Assembly (NCBI GenBank): GCA_944990035.1
Contig: CALYLX010000026.1
Span: forward strand, 451,401 to 515,400
Direction: 5' to 3'
Length of the DNA: 64,000 bases
From: Clitopilus passeckerianus
Taxonomy: Eukaryota; Basidiomycota; Agaricomycetes; Agaricales; Entolomataceae
In this document: positions 10,927 to 23,129 of the stretch, in pieces
How the letters are laid out: every line of letters starts with the position of its first letter
How positions within the stretch are numbered: the stretch's first letter is position 1
Program-made: the position numbers and the translations under genes
The notes under the pieces: generated by a model
Told to the model about the DNA's origin: nothing
What the model saw: the letters and a program-made list of their open reading frames with translations, nothing else
Database searches by the model: none

Positions 10927-13900
10927 TCACTCAATAACCTCAAACCGACTCCTCTTCCCCGACCCTCCATCCTCCCCATCTCCCTCATACCCTCTCTTCT
11001 GCCCCTGCCCCATCCCACCCATATCCAATTCGGGATCCAAATCTAAGCCTCCTCCACCCATCCCCGGCCCAGAACCCGACGACGGGCTGGACCCATTCCG
11101 CCTCCCAGCAATCCCAACCCCGCTGGTATCGATGTTCATACCAGTGAAGAATGGATCGCCGTTCACCATATTGGTTAGCATGGCGTTGTATTGCTCGTCT
11201 GAGAGGCCCATTCCGGCTAGGGGGTTGATTCGGCCGTCGTCATCGGCTTGGAAGGAGCCGTTTCCGCCGAGGATGAGTGCATTGTTGGTGTTGTTGGCGT
11301 TGCTGGTGTTCCCGCTGGCAGCGGACGAGGTCGAGGCGGTAGCATTGGAAGGTGCAGAGGACGAAGACGACAACGGCGAGGAACTGCTAGGACCAGCGGT
11401 AAGGAGGTTCCCAGCTTGAGACTGTATAGCTTGTACGAATCCCTGGTCCGAAAGTGGTGGGATACCAATGGAGGGAGGTACCCCTTTGGACATTTGTTGA
11501 ATGATCCTTAGGTGCATGAGATGTTTCTGAAGAGGAAACGCGTTATTAGTACCTTGTCCATAGGGAGAATGGTGGAAAGGGAATAAGACGAACCTCCAAC
11601 ATATCCAACATCCCCTCCTTCGTGAACGGCTTCGGTAGGATATCGTTCATCCCAGACGAATAGTAGGTCATTATCTCGCTCGGCTTCGAGTTACTCGTCA
11701 TCGAGATAATCGGCGTCATGGGGTCGAATTTCCGGATGAGCGACGTAGCGGATATACCATCCAGTTTTGGCATCACAATGTCCTAATCAACCATCCTTCA
11801 TCAGCATGATTCTCCAACGAACGGGTAGGGAAACAAGAAAAGGAAGGAATACGAACCATCAACACCAGATCATACTTCTCCAAATTCATCTTATTCACAG
11901 CACCGACTCCATCTACCGCAACGTCAATCGCGCACCCGAAGACCTGTAGGAACTTGCTCCCTAGTTTTCGGCTTACGGCGTCGTCATCGACTAGGAGGAC
12001 ACGTGGAGGGACAGCCCAGCCTGGGACGAATGTTGAGCGGCGGACCCGGAGTTTGGGACGGGATGGTTTGACGAGGGTGTGGGAGGAGGAAGAGGGGATA
12101 GTGGGTGAAGTGGTTGAGGAGGAGGGTGAAGAGGAGGAAGCGACGGGGCCAGAAGAAGGGAAGGAGGTATTCAACCCAGGTCGGATATCTGGCGAACTCG
12201 ACCCCTGCTGCTGCGATGAATTCGTCTCGTTCTGTCTCCGGTAGGGGTATACTTGCTGGCCTCCTCCCTGCTGTTGCGACTGCGACTGTGACGACTCTAA
12301 ATCACCAAACGACCACTGCGGTTCTTGAAGCTGGTCCCTAGGAACGAGGTGTCCGACTGTATACACCTGTAGACCTTCGTGGCTCATCACAGCTTCGCTC
12401 GTTGACGCTGCCGATGATGAGGGGGATGTGCTGGAGTTTAGACCGGCCTGGGGGAGGTCGAAGGGTGTGTCTGGCCACCTTGAGGTTGAAGCTCCCGTTG
12501 CGTTGCTGGTAGTGGTGTTACTGGTATTCCCACCAAACGAGAAAGCACCGCCGTTTCCGAATAACCCAGCATTTGCAGCTGCCTCCCAGATCTTGTTCGA
12601 CGAGGGTGGTCTCTGCTGACTCTGGGCTTGGTCTTGTTGCAGCCATGATCCACTGGCGCCAGCAGTTGTGGACGATGGAGGCCCAGTACCTGAAGTAGCA
12701 CTGACGCTACCACCTTCAAACCCTTCTCCAAAATCAAGCGAGAAGCCAACTTGGTCAGCTCGCCTAGAGAGTTCGTTCATCTGCATCAACGACGCCCTCG
12801 CCGCGTCTGGTGGGAGCTGCATTGGGAGGAAGGGGTTGCGGGAGTCATCCGACGAGGAGAGGTTGATATTGGATGTCGAGGTAGGCGGGGGTTTGTTGGC
12901 AGAGGATGGGGAGGAAGCTTGACCACCTGCTCCTTGGTTCTTCGAGGAATCTGGACCAGAACCACCAGGGGCGTTATCATTCCCATCCGAGCCGCGCGTA
13001 GCACCTGAGGTGACGTTGGCAGATACAGATGTCGAGTTGCCAACCCCAGCAGTCGCGGAGGTTGAAGGCCCTTCGCCTGGTCCTCTTCCTGGAGTAGTTG
13101 GATTTGAGCCTGGAACAAGGAAAACGGAGTTAGCGCGGTGGTCTTGGGAGATAGGAACTAAAAGCGAAGAAATGGAAGAGGAAGGGGTCGAGGCCACCCT
13201 AAAGATGCGGGAGGTCCAGACCTCGACTACGCCAAGCGACGGGAACGGACATAAACTGGCACTCTCCTGAGTCCAAGCCTAGGCCTAGTAGATCGAGGAC
13301 ATGGTCGAGAATCCACCACGGGAACGTGGGACGTGGGGACGGACACGACGGAATGGCGGGACATCTTCACGAGCGAGAGGAGACGGGAAAAAACGCGCGA
13401 CATGGATATAGGTAATTTCTACAGGTATCGGTAAAGGTAACGTAATTTCGGTAGATGGGTCTAGGCTCTAGGCCTTTGCGAGTTGTATAGTACAATGGTA
13501 TGGTACGTTGTGATTGGAATTTCAAGGGCGAAGAAAGAAAGGGAAGAAAAGGGAGGAAGTGACCAATAAGCATAATTACTGAGTACTACTATGAGTGGGG
13601 TGGATGTATGCGTTATACGAGTAGGTATATGCGGGGAAATTTGAAAGAGGAAAAGAGATAATCGACTTTTGCTCTTACAAAGAAATGAAGAAATGAAATT
13701 GGTACAGTATGGGGAGGAAGTCCGTCGTCTCCTCTCGCTCATTTAGATGACACCATTGCGAGAGTCGCCCCAGGAGAGAAAGAAACGCAAACCAAAGGAG
13801 AAACGTCTACTCACCCTCCAACCATCCACCAACTAATCCCCTAACGCCCCAATAATTACCACCAGGCGTGTTAGACTCAACACCCGCCATCGAATCCATC

Positions 13901-15718
13901 CCCACACCCACCCCAGTCTCGCTCTTCAACATCTCCTCCAAACTCTGTGGTGCTCCTCCTCCCCCTCCACCACTACCACCACCACCAAGGTTAAGCGCAT
14001 TCGCAGCATTGGTAACACCCAACAACCCCCTCTGCAACGACCCCACCTCGCCAAGTACACTCTTATACCCCCTCTCCAACTCTCCAACCCTCCTCCCCAT
14101 CGAATCACTGTCCTGCGTCAACTTCGTCGTCTGCCGACTCAGCTGTGTGAGCTCAGAGGATAGAGCGAGTGATGCACCGCCTGAGGAGGTCGAAGAGGCA
14201 GCGATAATTCCTCGTCGGACTTCATCCCTAATCTCCACCTCCCTCCTCCTCACATCCGACACTTCCCCACGTACGTTCTCCACATCCCTGCTGAGACCCG
14301 CCTGCGACTCCACCAAGGCTCTCAACTGCGACCCCAACGCGCTCGTGGTGTTGCCCAAAGTCGAAAGTTGGCTCTGTATCGCCGAGAGCTGAGATTGGAG
14401 ATGATCGTATGATGAAGAGGGTGGTGAATGTCGAGAATGCGAATGGCCATGATGATCATGCCCTCCCCCTCCACCTCCCCTCCGATGTCGATGATCATAC
14501 CCACTATCATGATCATACCCTCCTCCTCCTCCATACTCATAACTCCCCGGACTCGGTGGGCCACCATACGGCGACGGTGAGTGATGCCTCGACTGCGACC
14601 CGCGCCGGCTGTAGGGGTAGTCTCCGCCTCCCCCACCGCTTCGGTGATTATGGCCCCCTGAGGACGAGGTGGAGAGCGGTTGGGAGGTGTGTGGTGGGGC
14701 CTGCGATGTGGAGGTCGACACGGGCGGGAGGGAGGTAGTGAGTTTGCGCCCGGCGGGGACTTTGCGTTTGATGTTCTCGAGGTCGTCGCGCCTGTCTGCA
14801 TGGAAGTTTTGGTGGCGGAACGTCCATGACTGTTCGAAAAGAGGAAGGGGTTGGGTTAGTTATGGTGAAGAGGAAAAGAGGGAGGAGGAGAGGAGAACGT
14901 ACGTGTTCACCGAATTGGTTATCATCGGAGTTCTTGACTTTGTGGAAGTCGTATTTGTTGAGTTGGCGTACGAAAGATGCGAAGTTGGAGTGCTTGAATA
15001 GGCGGGGGAGGATACTTTTCGTGAATTCGTTCATATCCTATAGAAGGAATCCCAGCATTAGCTTCCGGGGAAGAAGGACTATACGCCTCGACGTACCTTT
15101 ACCACGAAACAATCTCCGTTGGGACCCCACGATACGACGTTTGCGATAGATTGGTCTTCGAGCATTCTGCGGAGTAAATTTGATAAGTTAAACAGATTGG
15201 GAGGCAGGATGGCGGCGGAAAACGCACTTGTACAGTTTTTTGACGAAATCGCTGGCGGAAGGCATGGAGTCGTCGATTGAACTTCGACTTCCAGATGGAC
15301 CAGCTCCGGCTTGGTTTGCGAGCATCTCAGAGGCAGAGTCGCGTTTAGCTGTTCCTCTCCGCGAAGACGAGCCGGATTGTTGGTTTGGAGATTTCTGCTG
15401 CTGCTGTTGGTCGACGAGCCTTTGTTGTTGCTGGTCGAGCTGCTGGTGGTGTTGCTGAGGGCGGCGAGACGAGAGCTGTTGCTGGTACTGTTGTGGTTGA
15501 ATATAAGACCCTTGCGGTCCAAGTTCATCACCCCGGTGGTGATTTGTGTATCCCTGTTGTGAATAACCACCCGTAGTAGACGTCGGTGGGTACTGCAAGA
15601 TCGGCGGAAGTTGAGGAAGGGAAGTCGAGTTCGAGTTGCCACTAGACGAGGCTGACAGACCCAAGTCCTGCTGCTGTTGTTGCTGCAGCTGCTGATTCTG
15701 CCTCGAGCTTCTCCGCAT
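10927..15718 (-). CDS. SKN7: SKN7/PRR1-type transcription factor (HSF domain plus response regulator)
   Basis: Seven exons (15718-15228, 15166-15097, 15037-14903, 14829-13815, 13109-11857, 11782-11594, 11526-10927) keep frame for 1250 residues. Residues ~150-260 are an HSF-type DNA-binding domain ([18 protein letters not shown], then [17 protein letters not shown]). A coiled coil follows near 340-480. Residues ~938-1056 are a receiver domain with acidic pocket LLVDDDAVS, phospho-acceptor Asp989 in [10 protein letters not shown] and Lys1039 in LPKPF. It is the nuclear end of a two-component phosphorelay for osmotic and oxidative stress. Poly-Gln, Gly/His and Ser tracts surround the domains. 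Intron 4 is 705 nt, about ten times the local norm, so an extra exon or alternative promoter may hide there. The C-terminus is acidic and glycine-rich. Confidence 0.93.
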
Positions 15719-16722
15719 TTTTATGTTGTTGGGTTGGCTGGGGTGGACGTAGGCAGGATGCGAGGCGAGCGAAGGAGGCGGATGAGGTTCTGGGCGTTGA
15801 GTCTACAATTCATCGAGGCCCATCAATGAAGGAGTCGAGGCCTTTGATGACGGTCTAGACACGATTCCTTCATGCGGTGACGTGCCTGGTCTAGGCACTG
15901 TAGGCATCTTATCAGCGGTTTTCGAACTCCGTTGATCCGCACCCCAACGACCGACCGTGACGGTCCTCGGAGCCGACCCTGCGATATTTCCTGTTGATTT
16001 TCGCCATTCAAGAACTTGAGGAATGGCAAGTTATGATCATCGAAGGCGCTAACGAAGTATTTGAGCAGAAATGAAGTCATCCAACCTTCATTCAACTTAC
16101 AGCTTTCGTCGCCGAGCGGCTTTAGAGCAACGACTTTGACCCGCTTCCGACTGCTTCCAATCAGTCCACTCCGTACCTACTCCGTACAGCCATCGCTGTT
16201 GCTGCCTTCTTCCGCCGTTCGTGCGTACCCTCGGACGCCCAGACCTGGTTGCTGTCCTTCCATCAGGGTCCCTATCAGCCTCGAGTCGCCTGGATTATCC
16301 TTATCCCGCCTTGCCGTCCTCGGGTTCACAGTCTCATGCCACTCTTCGTTTGTTGAGGTGCTATCCATCTATCCTGAGAAATTAAGAATCCACCTTGGTC
16401 GACGATACCTTGGGGTAGAGTACCAGCCTGGCCTAGTACCTTGCTCGCCGTTTCACGTAGACCGTACACGTCTTACTCCGATTCTTCTACTGAGAACCTC
16501 CGCGTCTATCCTAGGACAAGGAAAACATACGACTTTGGGGGTTCGAGACTCTGGAGGATTCTCGTAAACGATGGATTGTCGTTGGATGTGGGAGGCGTTT
16601 CTGGGGTTGCTCCACTTCAATGAGCTCATGTTGTCAACGTGATGGATAACCTGACCACGCTACGCGAACACGAGCTCAAAAGGTGCGGATAGATAACGAC
16701 TTCTACTCGCCCGAATAATAGC
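15719..16722. other. Upstream region of SKN7, no gene recognised
   Basis: A plus-strand frame at 16061-16567 is open but Ser/Leu/Arg-rich without domains and is not accepted as a gene. The left ~300 bp are the SKN7 promoter and leader. Confidence 0.4.
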
Positions 16723-18105
16723 CCAGCTGGTCTAGTGGTTAACGCGTCTTGCTGCGGCTATGAGCTAAATTGAGGAAAGTTTTTCTAGCCTGGCCAACTC
16801 GTGGCCGACTGAATGGTGAGTTTCGAAGCAATAACTAACAGCATTATATGCCCATGTCTTTCATCACTGTTTGCTCTGCCTGGCTCGATCATTTCCCAGG
16901 TATACGAAAGCCTACCAATGCAGCAACTACTTAAGGCCGAATAGACAAGTGGTTAACTCGCGCATGAACTTTCGAGGCGGCTTGTTCGAATCAAGCTGCT
17001 GAGCATTGACGTAATGAAACTTGGTGTTTTTGTAGAAGTACTCAATGTGGACTTGGTTCACCTTCATCGTTCTACTACTCCTGACTGGCATTCATCCGTT
17101 TTACTTTGTTTTCCTTCTAATACTGGTGAGTATGTACGATCCGAATGTAGCCTCGTCGCTGACTGGTTGCTCGTTATAGTGCAACTGTTCGGAAGGCGCG
17201 AGTTCGAATCCTCTGAAGGATGCATGATACATGGTATCTTCATTTTTCCTACTAGGGCGTATTCATTCGACCTAGCATTCAAAACTGGAGGTTTGATCGT
17301 GAAGTGTTTGGTAATTGGACGTCGGAATTTTATTTGCAGGCTTGACCTCGACATCGTGTCGACAACCAAGTTGAGTCAATTATGTGAACATAATGGTACG
17401 TCGTGCTGGGCTCTGCCGTGGTCATGTAGCTGATTGGTATCTTAGTCGTGCTGCTAGGGTTCAGAAAGCGGGTTCGAACCCGTGTAAACCGTAATTTCAC
17501 TTGAAGTTTCTGGATTTTTAAATATATCTCCTCTCCGAAACTCGAGTATATCTCGTAGTATTCATGGAATCCGGGGCTCGCTGCGTATGCCAAGACGGAC
17601 CGCACGACTTCTAGACAGAAAGCGTCCTTCCTCCAGGAGCTCGGTGAGATTCAACAAAGCCTAGATAACAATGTTTTAGATCGATTACCGATGATACGTT
17701 CGCTGGTGTAGTGGCCGACGCACGCAAGTGTCCCTTTGAGAAATACAAGTCGCCTGTTCGAGTCAGGCTGCACCATTGACAATCCATCGCAATGGTTTCC
17801 TTCTTAGAAATGAGTATCCAGCCTCCTTTCCGAATCCCCGCCATGTATTACTCATAGAGATCGGATACTATTTCAACATTTTCAAGAAATGTACTGTCTC
17901 CTCCTCCGATGATGATATTGGATCCTCGCGCATCTTGCTCAGAATCAGATTGTCAAAGTCCTCTGGTACAGACACTGAAATAACTACCTCCCGTACATAT
18001 AAGGCCTGGCTTTGCGTCCATGACGATGGCCGCATTGCTGAACGGTCCGTCCCATGATACTGCGTATATCGGGAGGCCGACGTTCGAGTCCGCCTGCTGC
18101 CATCC
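16723..18105 (+). repeat. Cluster of decayed tRNA-like (pol III box) sequences
   Basis: Six tRNA-like pieces follow each other on the plus strand. A-box-like AGCTGGTCTAGTGG is at ~16730. At 16934-17000 an A-box is joined to a perfect T-arm (GCTTG TTCGAAT CAAGC). GAGTTCGAATCCTC lies near 17209, and GTAGCTGATTGGTATC with CGGGTTCGAACCCG at 17426-17483. At 17699-17774 another perfect T-arm (GCCTG TTCGAGT CAGGC) is followed by TGCACCA. GACGTTCGAGTCCG lies near 18079. None folds into a whole cloverleaf: acceptor pairing fails, and some T-arms have lost a base. They are best read as tRNA pseudogenes or tRNA-derived SINE remnants. Confidence 0.4.
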
Positions 18106-20520
18106 ATGAGTCAGTTTGTACTGCCCCCAGTGCAATTACTTTTTAGCTCGCTCAATACTCAGTACTGTCAATACTCTGGTATGTGGTCACTCTTGCCCTC
18201 ATAGCACACTTTATGGTGAGATCGGCAGCAAAGCCAGAGTCTGGAAATCCTTTCGCAATAGTCTGGTGGACTATTGCCATCTATTGGCGTAGTGAGAAAA
18301 ACGCGGTTGTCTAATTTGAAGCCCGCTCCGTTGTTTGTCAGTTCTGAGTGGGCGTGGATGGTTGGGCTCATATCTATTCCAATTTTGATTTAAGGTACAA
18401 TTCGAGTAAATATGAGGTATAAGACTCTCGCGTCTACTTTGATACTGTTTGATGCGCCAAATATTATCTGAGGAATTGCCGAGGAGAACGTCGCTTTGTC
18501 GAAGAATGTCCACTGAGCATTCACACGAGTGGGACTCAGAATAAACCCCGAGAAATCGGGTTTTCGATAAGGAATCAGCCCCATTTGCGTCAGGATAAGA
18601 GGGTGGAACGCATGATGAAGAGCAAAGCTGTAGTCGGAACCCTAAGTTCATGATGACATAAGCCAATTCTCTTGTCCATAACCTTCGACGTCCTTTCGGA
18701 GACAGTTTTGTCATTTAGCTTCATCCATCGACACCTATCTGGTAAGGTGACCAATTGATTTGCCTAGGATATCTCAGCACTCAGCGTTATAATGGAGTTC
18801 GGGCCTGAGCTTGGTCAGTAACCGCTTGGTATTCCGTGAAAGTCGCTTACAATCAACAATTCAGCCGCCATCATATACACCTGCTGCTCTTAGAATCGCC
18901 GTCCGTGGTCTGATACATTTCAACGCCCATGTAAAGCGGCAGACCTCATAATGACGGATTGATCGAATCAATGGCGTGACATGGCTGACTACAACAGGAG
19001 AGCCTTCTTGCTTCTTGCCTGATAAGATTACTCATCCCATTGAGCATCTGTGCGTCGTTTATCAACAGGCAAGATGATTGGAAGAGAATTCAATCTTACC
19101 CCTAGAAATTACCCTCCACCGCTTGTATGTCTTCGCTTCCTTTGAAAGTTGGCTTTGTTGGCCTCTCTACTCAAGGCTGGGCGTCAAGGGCGCTTGCGCC
19201 TAGTCTCTTGGATCCTTCGCTCAAGGACAAGTACACCCTTACTGCTATCTCTACTACTTCGGAAGAATCTGCTACGGCGACCGCCAAGAAGTATACCGAA
19301 GAACTTGGCCATAGTGTCAAGGCATTCTGGGGAGATTCATCAAAAATCGCCAACGATCCCGACGTCGATTTCGTGGTTGTCTCCGTGAAGACGCCCTTCC
19401 ACAAGGCCGTTCTCGACCCTATTATTGCAGCCGGGAAACCCTTCTTCGTCGAGTGGCCGGGAGGTGCAGGCTTAAATCAGTCGAAGTCTATAGCGGAAGC
19501 GGCAAGGGCAAAGAACGTTCGAGGAATTGTTGGTCTGCAAGCACGTCAGAGTCTTGTTATCAGGAAGGTACGTCTTTTCCCTTAGTGCACGAATGGCTCA
19601 TTTACGCGATCTCAGGCGAAAGAATTCCTGGACTCCGGAAAGATTGGAAAAATCCGATCTACACATCTGGTAGGATGATAATATGATGAAATATGAGGCA
19701 TGGACTGACGGTACGGATTATGTAGATCGCTCTGTTTGCAAACGACTGGAAGTTTTGGGGACCACAGGTTACTGAGCAAGCGGTATACGCGAACTTTAGG
19801 TCCCAAGGTTCGTCTCACTTCTTTTGGCTGAGAGTGTTAACGGGTTCATCCAACTCTAATAGGAGCTACTGGACCTCATATCGGGGGTGGTCACATCCTA
19901 GATCCATTCCATGTTCTCCTTGGTCGATTTGAAACCATAAGCGCGACGGCATTCACCGCTTATAAAACCGCCGAGGTCGTTGATACTGACGGCAAACCTA
20001 CCGGAAAGGTGATCGAACCAGATGCGCTCGACCATGTTGCCTTCAGCGGAAGGTTGGAGTCCGGAGCACTTGCAAGCGTAACCTGGAGGACGGGATACAA
20101 GTCGACGCCAGGACGCACACAGCTCGTATGGGAGATAGATGGAGAGGAAGGTACCATTCGAATCGAATCACAAAAGCCGCTGGGAGCATTGATCAGCATT
20201 CATGAACCGAACTTATACGTGAACGGAGAACGTATTGAGATACCTGACCATGGTGCTACCGCCAATCTCATTCGGGAGTGGGAGGAGTATGTGAAGGGAG
20301 AATCTGGTGATTATTCCACCTTAGAGGATGCGGTTGAGGTCCATAAAGTATTAGATGCGATCGAGCGGAGTGCCGAGGAGGGTTCCACTGTTTCGCTTCG
20401 AGGATAATTTCTAATTCTTCTGCTGTAACATAAAGCCTAGCAATACATTGCATCCTTTCTCTACCAAATCAACTTTTAATGGCGAAACGTATCTTCCAGT
20501 AGCTACACGGGATCTCGCCT
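17700..20520 (+). repeat. Segmental duplication, copy 1
   Basis: Copy 1 of a ~2.7-kb block whose second copy lies at ~23130-25770. Shared marks, in order, are the tRNA-like element CGCTGGxGxAGTGG..CGCCTGTTCGA, the TTTTTAGCTC block (18141/23566), the pre-gene sequence ACTCATCCCAT.GAGC.TCTG, the whole Gfo/Idh/MocA gene, and GCTACACGG.ATCTC after it. The middle (18.1-19.1 kb) has no intact gene; weak minus-strand coding-like pieces there may be a dead neighbour gene. Confidence 0.65.
19127..20407 (+). CDS. Gfo/Idh/MocA family oxidoreductase, Gal80-like, copy 1
   Basis: Four exons, 19127-19567, 19616-19669, 19726-19807 and 19863-20407, give 373 residues. The N-terminal Rossmann fold starts LKVGFVGLSTQGWA and has the VDFVVVSVKTPFH stretch. 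The C-terminal part (GPHIGGGHILDPFHVLLGRF, LDHVAFSGRLESGALAS) is the alpha/beta substrate domain of this superfamily. The usual catalytic E-K-P is replaced by VEWPGG, as in Gal80-type members, so a regulatory or non-standard NAD(P)-binding role is likely. The protein lacks a signal peptide. Exon lengths (441, 54, 82 and 545) are identical to copy 2 at 24.4 kb. Substrate unknown. Confidence 0.88.
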
Positions 20521-21290
20521 CGCAAGCTAGCGTACCTAATATCCCTCCTGTCAAGTTCCAGTCTATGAATTATCACGGTGGGGAGCATCACCCCTGCCGA
20601 CTCTTATTCCGTCGGATCTGAACATTTCCCTCAATATGAGGGGGAGTTGAACGTCCAAGCTCGTATATCAAGACATCCTGCGTGAGGAGACAAACGACAC
20701 GATTCCGAGTACGAGAGAGAGCTAGATATGATGGATGTTTTGTTCTTTTTCATGATAGGCAAATGGATGAACCAGTGCCAAGCCCTATCTCGCAGCCGCC
20801 CTATGTCCAATGAAGCTTCCGTGAGTGAATTGTCGGTGTTTTGTGGCCTCATAAAGTGCTGGTGTTCTGACGACTGATGTCACGAGTCTCCACCGTAGTT
20901 TGACAGTCGTGCCGGGCAGCTTCAATGACAACGTACCGCGTGGAAGGACAAGGTATGAGATATGAAACGGTGAAGTGTTCTAGATGAATTGACCTTCGAG
21001 GCCTTGAGGACTCATAGCGGTCATAAGTGCCTACCATGGTGTTGACTTTTGCAGTGTAAACGTCATCTAACGCTTAAATTTCTATGAAACACTGCCAACT
21101 TTCATCCGCCTCCGAAGCAGAAGATAAGCAGATTTCCTGAGGTGCCTACGGCAGCTGCCATTCCGTACTTTTTTGTCAAGTGTCAACGAATATCAATCCA
21201 TTCAAATGTTTGTAGATGGTTCATTCTCTTTGATGCGTATTGGGGCCGATTGAGTAATATCTATGATAATTGTTTAGATACGCGAAGTAC
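20521..21290. other. Intergenic region, nothing recognised
   Basis: No coding or structural signal seen. Confidence 0.5.
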
Positions 21291-21294
21291 AGAA

Positions 21295-21313
21295 GGTTTA
21301 AAAGGTGGGCGAA
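21295..21313 (+). promoter_or_regulatory. Core promoter of the small secreted-protein gene
   Basis: GGTTTAAAAGGTGGGCGAA lies 62 nt before the ATG at 21357 and matches the promoter of the partial gene at 1-67 (GGTTTAAAAGG.GGGCGAA). Confidence 0.5.
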
Positions 21314-21356
21314 CGTAGCATTATTTCTCATCTTCCCTACTCCCAAATCCTACGAA

Positions 21357-21497
21357 ATGAAGCTCACTACTGCATCTCTTCTCATCTTCGTCAACTTGAT
21401 GATCGGCATGACAGCGGCCAAACCACCTGGCCTTCCTCACAGTTCCTTGGAGAGACCCAGTATTTCGTTCGCCAACCCTTCGCGGTCCTGGCACTAA
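21357..21497 (+). CDS. Small secreted peptide, possibly frameshifted
   Basis: The open frame of 46 residues begins MKLTTASLLIFVNLMIG and has a clear signal peptide. It then reads AKPPGLPHSSLERPSISFAN before a stop at 21495. In another frame the sequence stays open past the stop for ~40 codons with FAVLALIRSIAASCLSLLCR and two further cysteines, as expected of a longer cysteine-containing secreted peptide. Either a base was lost near 21478, or a weak intron (branch-like CACTAATAC, acceptor GCTAG at 21513) joins the frames. The signal peptide and promoter are paralogous to the gene at 1-67. Function unknown. Confidence 0.45.
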   Translation: MKLTTASLLIFVNLMIGMTAAKPPGLPHSSLERPSISFANPSRSWH

Positions 21498-23128
21498 TAC
21501 GCTCCATCGCCGCTAGTTGTCTGAGTCTCCTTTGCCGGTTTCACTCTGACTGCAATGCCAAACCGAGAATGAAATACGTTCATACCCCCATCGTGCTATA
21601 AGATTGCATCCTCCCTCCTTCCTCGGTGGAAAGAAGGTTAGGTCCAATGTGACGACGCAAGTGGATTCGTCTCGACATTTGATTCGGGGTCCGCGGTGCG
21701 TGATAGAAGACTTTGCATTCTACCGTCATATGGGACCTTGACGTCGAGAAGTATCAACCGTTGGCGAAGGATCGTCTCTGGAGATGAGAACGGCGGGGAA
21801 AAGGAGAGACAGGGCAACTGGTTCAACTCCCCTCTCCTCGCTTGCTGCGCCAGGGGAAACCGCCAGGGGAAACGTCATTCGCCGCCGTAGGGAATGTTGC
21901 ACGCAAGTTGTAAGCGAAGGTTGCTATAGTGGCTTTTCCATGACAGCGCCCAGCCTGCTTGCGCGAGCGTTCGAGATCAATCGTCTGATCTCCTAGCAGT
22001 CATCTACTCAGCGTGAGCTCTACAGCATGTGAGGCTGGTAGGCCGTATGAGATGCCTTGGACCTTCGATGACGAGGTGTGATTGGTAGCCATGAAAGAAG
22101 GGTAATGCGTCTGCCAGTGGTCGTGCCGTCTTGGGGGCAGGAGAGGAGAGTAGGACGTATAGAAGTAACGGGTCTGCAAGGTGTAGATGCCGTAGCATGG
22201 GAGCAAGTCGGGTAAGGGCGGGATTCACCGATGCGAGTTTCTGGGATGAAGCTTGGAGGTCGGGGATGCCATGATTGCTGGGCAAGGATTTCCAGAAGCA
22301 AGTTCCGGCTTCTGATAGTGGATGGTACTCAGAAGAGGCTGAACTCGCTACGGACCGAAAGAAATGCGGAGCGAAGAGAGATAGATCAAGCGAGTTTGTC
22401 TAGCAGGGAAGATTGGACAACAGAAATACATCTTCAAGCTACTCGAAGAAGGTTAGATACGGTGTCGTATAGGTCATAAGGTGACATACCTTTATCCCCG
22501 ATGAAGTTGGTCGCGAGTTGGACGAGCTTTGCCTCGAAATTGTACGCCATGGTGGGAGAGGAGAACAACCAAGACGGAGAGGAGCCAAACTGGGCGGCTT
22601 ATGTAATAAGTAGTTGATCTCCTCGACTTGGTTCTCTGGAATCCCTGTCAATGCGTCCATGTGGTAATACCATGGGTAGACCCTATATGAGTTCACTGGG
22701 AGCTAGCTAAATGTCAACTTAATGGATAACTTGGCCTCGATACACGGATCCGAGGACACATCTGAACCTGGAGACAGAGAGACCGTTGGATGATCTCGGA
22801 AACTGATTCTCGACACGCATGCAAGTCACCCATACAAATGGTTGTATCTGGCTGCGGCTATGGATGCCTCTTGTTCAACAGTTCCTTCTCGACCTCTCGA
22901 CGATACCTTGCTCTGTTTTATATACATTATGCCGCCCAAATGCATCCCTCTTTCCCGGAAGCAGGGAGAGGGTCTCTTCCTCGGCTTCACGAGCGGAAGA
23001 TAGTTTGGCTAAAACCTTGGAGGACGCGGTCGGAATAGGTTGTACGCCACCTATGGTGGTTTAACTCTTTTCCGTACGAGGCTCGCTCCGATGGAAGAGA
23101 ATATAGTGTATTCCTAGTCCAACTAAGG
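21498..23128. other. Intergenic region, nothing recognised
   Basis: Apart from the possible continuation of the secreted peptide (to ~21600), no gene, repeat or RNA is recognised. Confidence 0.45.
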
Positions 23129-23129
23129 A

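Noticed and set aside
13868..14392. Plus-strand open frame of 174 codons
   Set aside because: Antisense to SKN7 exon 4, Pro/Ser/Leu-rich; the minus strand has the conserved gene.
16061..16567. Plus-strand frame of 168 codons upstream of the tRNA-like cluster
   Set aside because: Composition (Ser, Leu, Arg, Pro) and lack of any motif or splice context suggest chance.
17699..17774. Candidate functional tRNA gene
   Set aside because: The T-arm is perfect, but the 5' and 3' acceptor strands do not pair and no standard anticodon arm forms.
18271..18714. Minus-strand frame in the duplicated block
   Set aside because: The matching stretch of the other copy (23.5-24.3 kb) does not keep the frame, so at most a dead gene.
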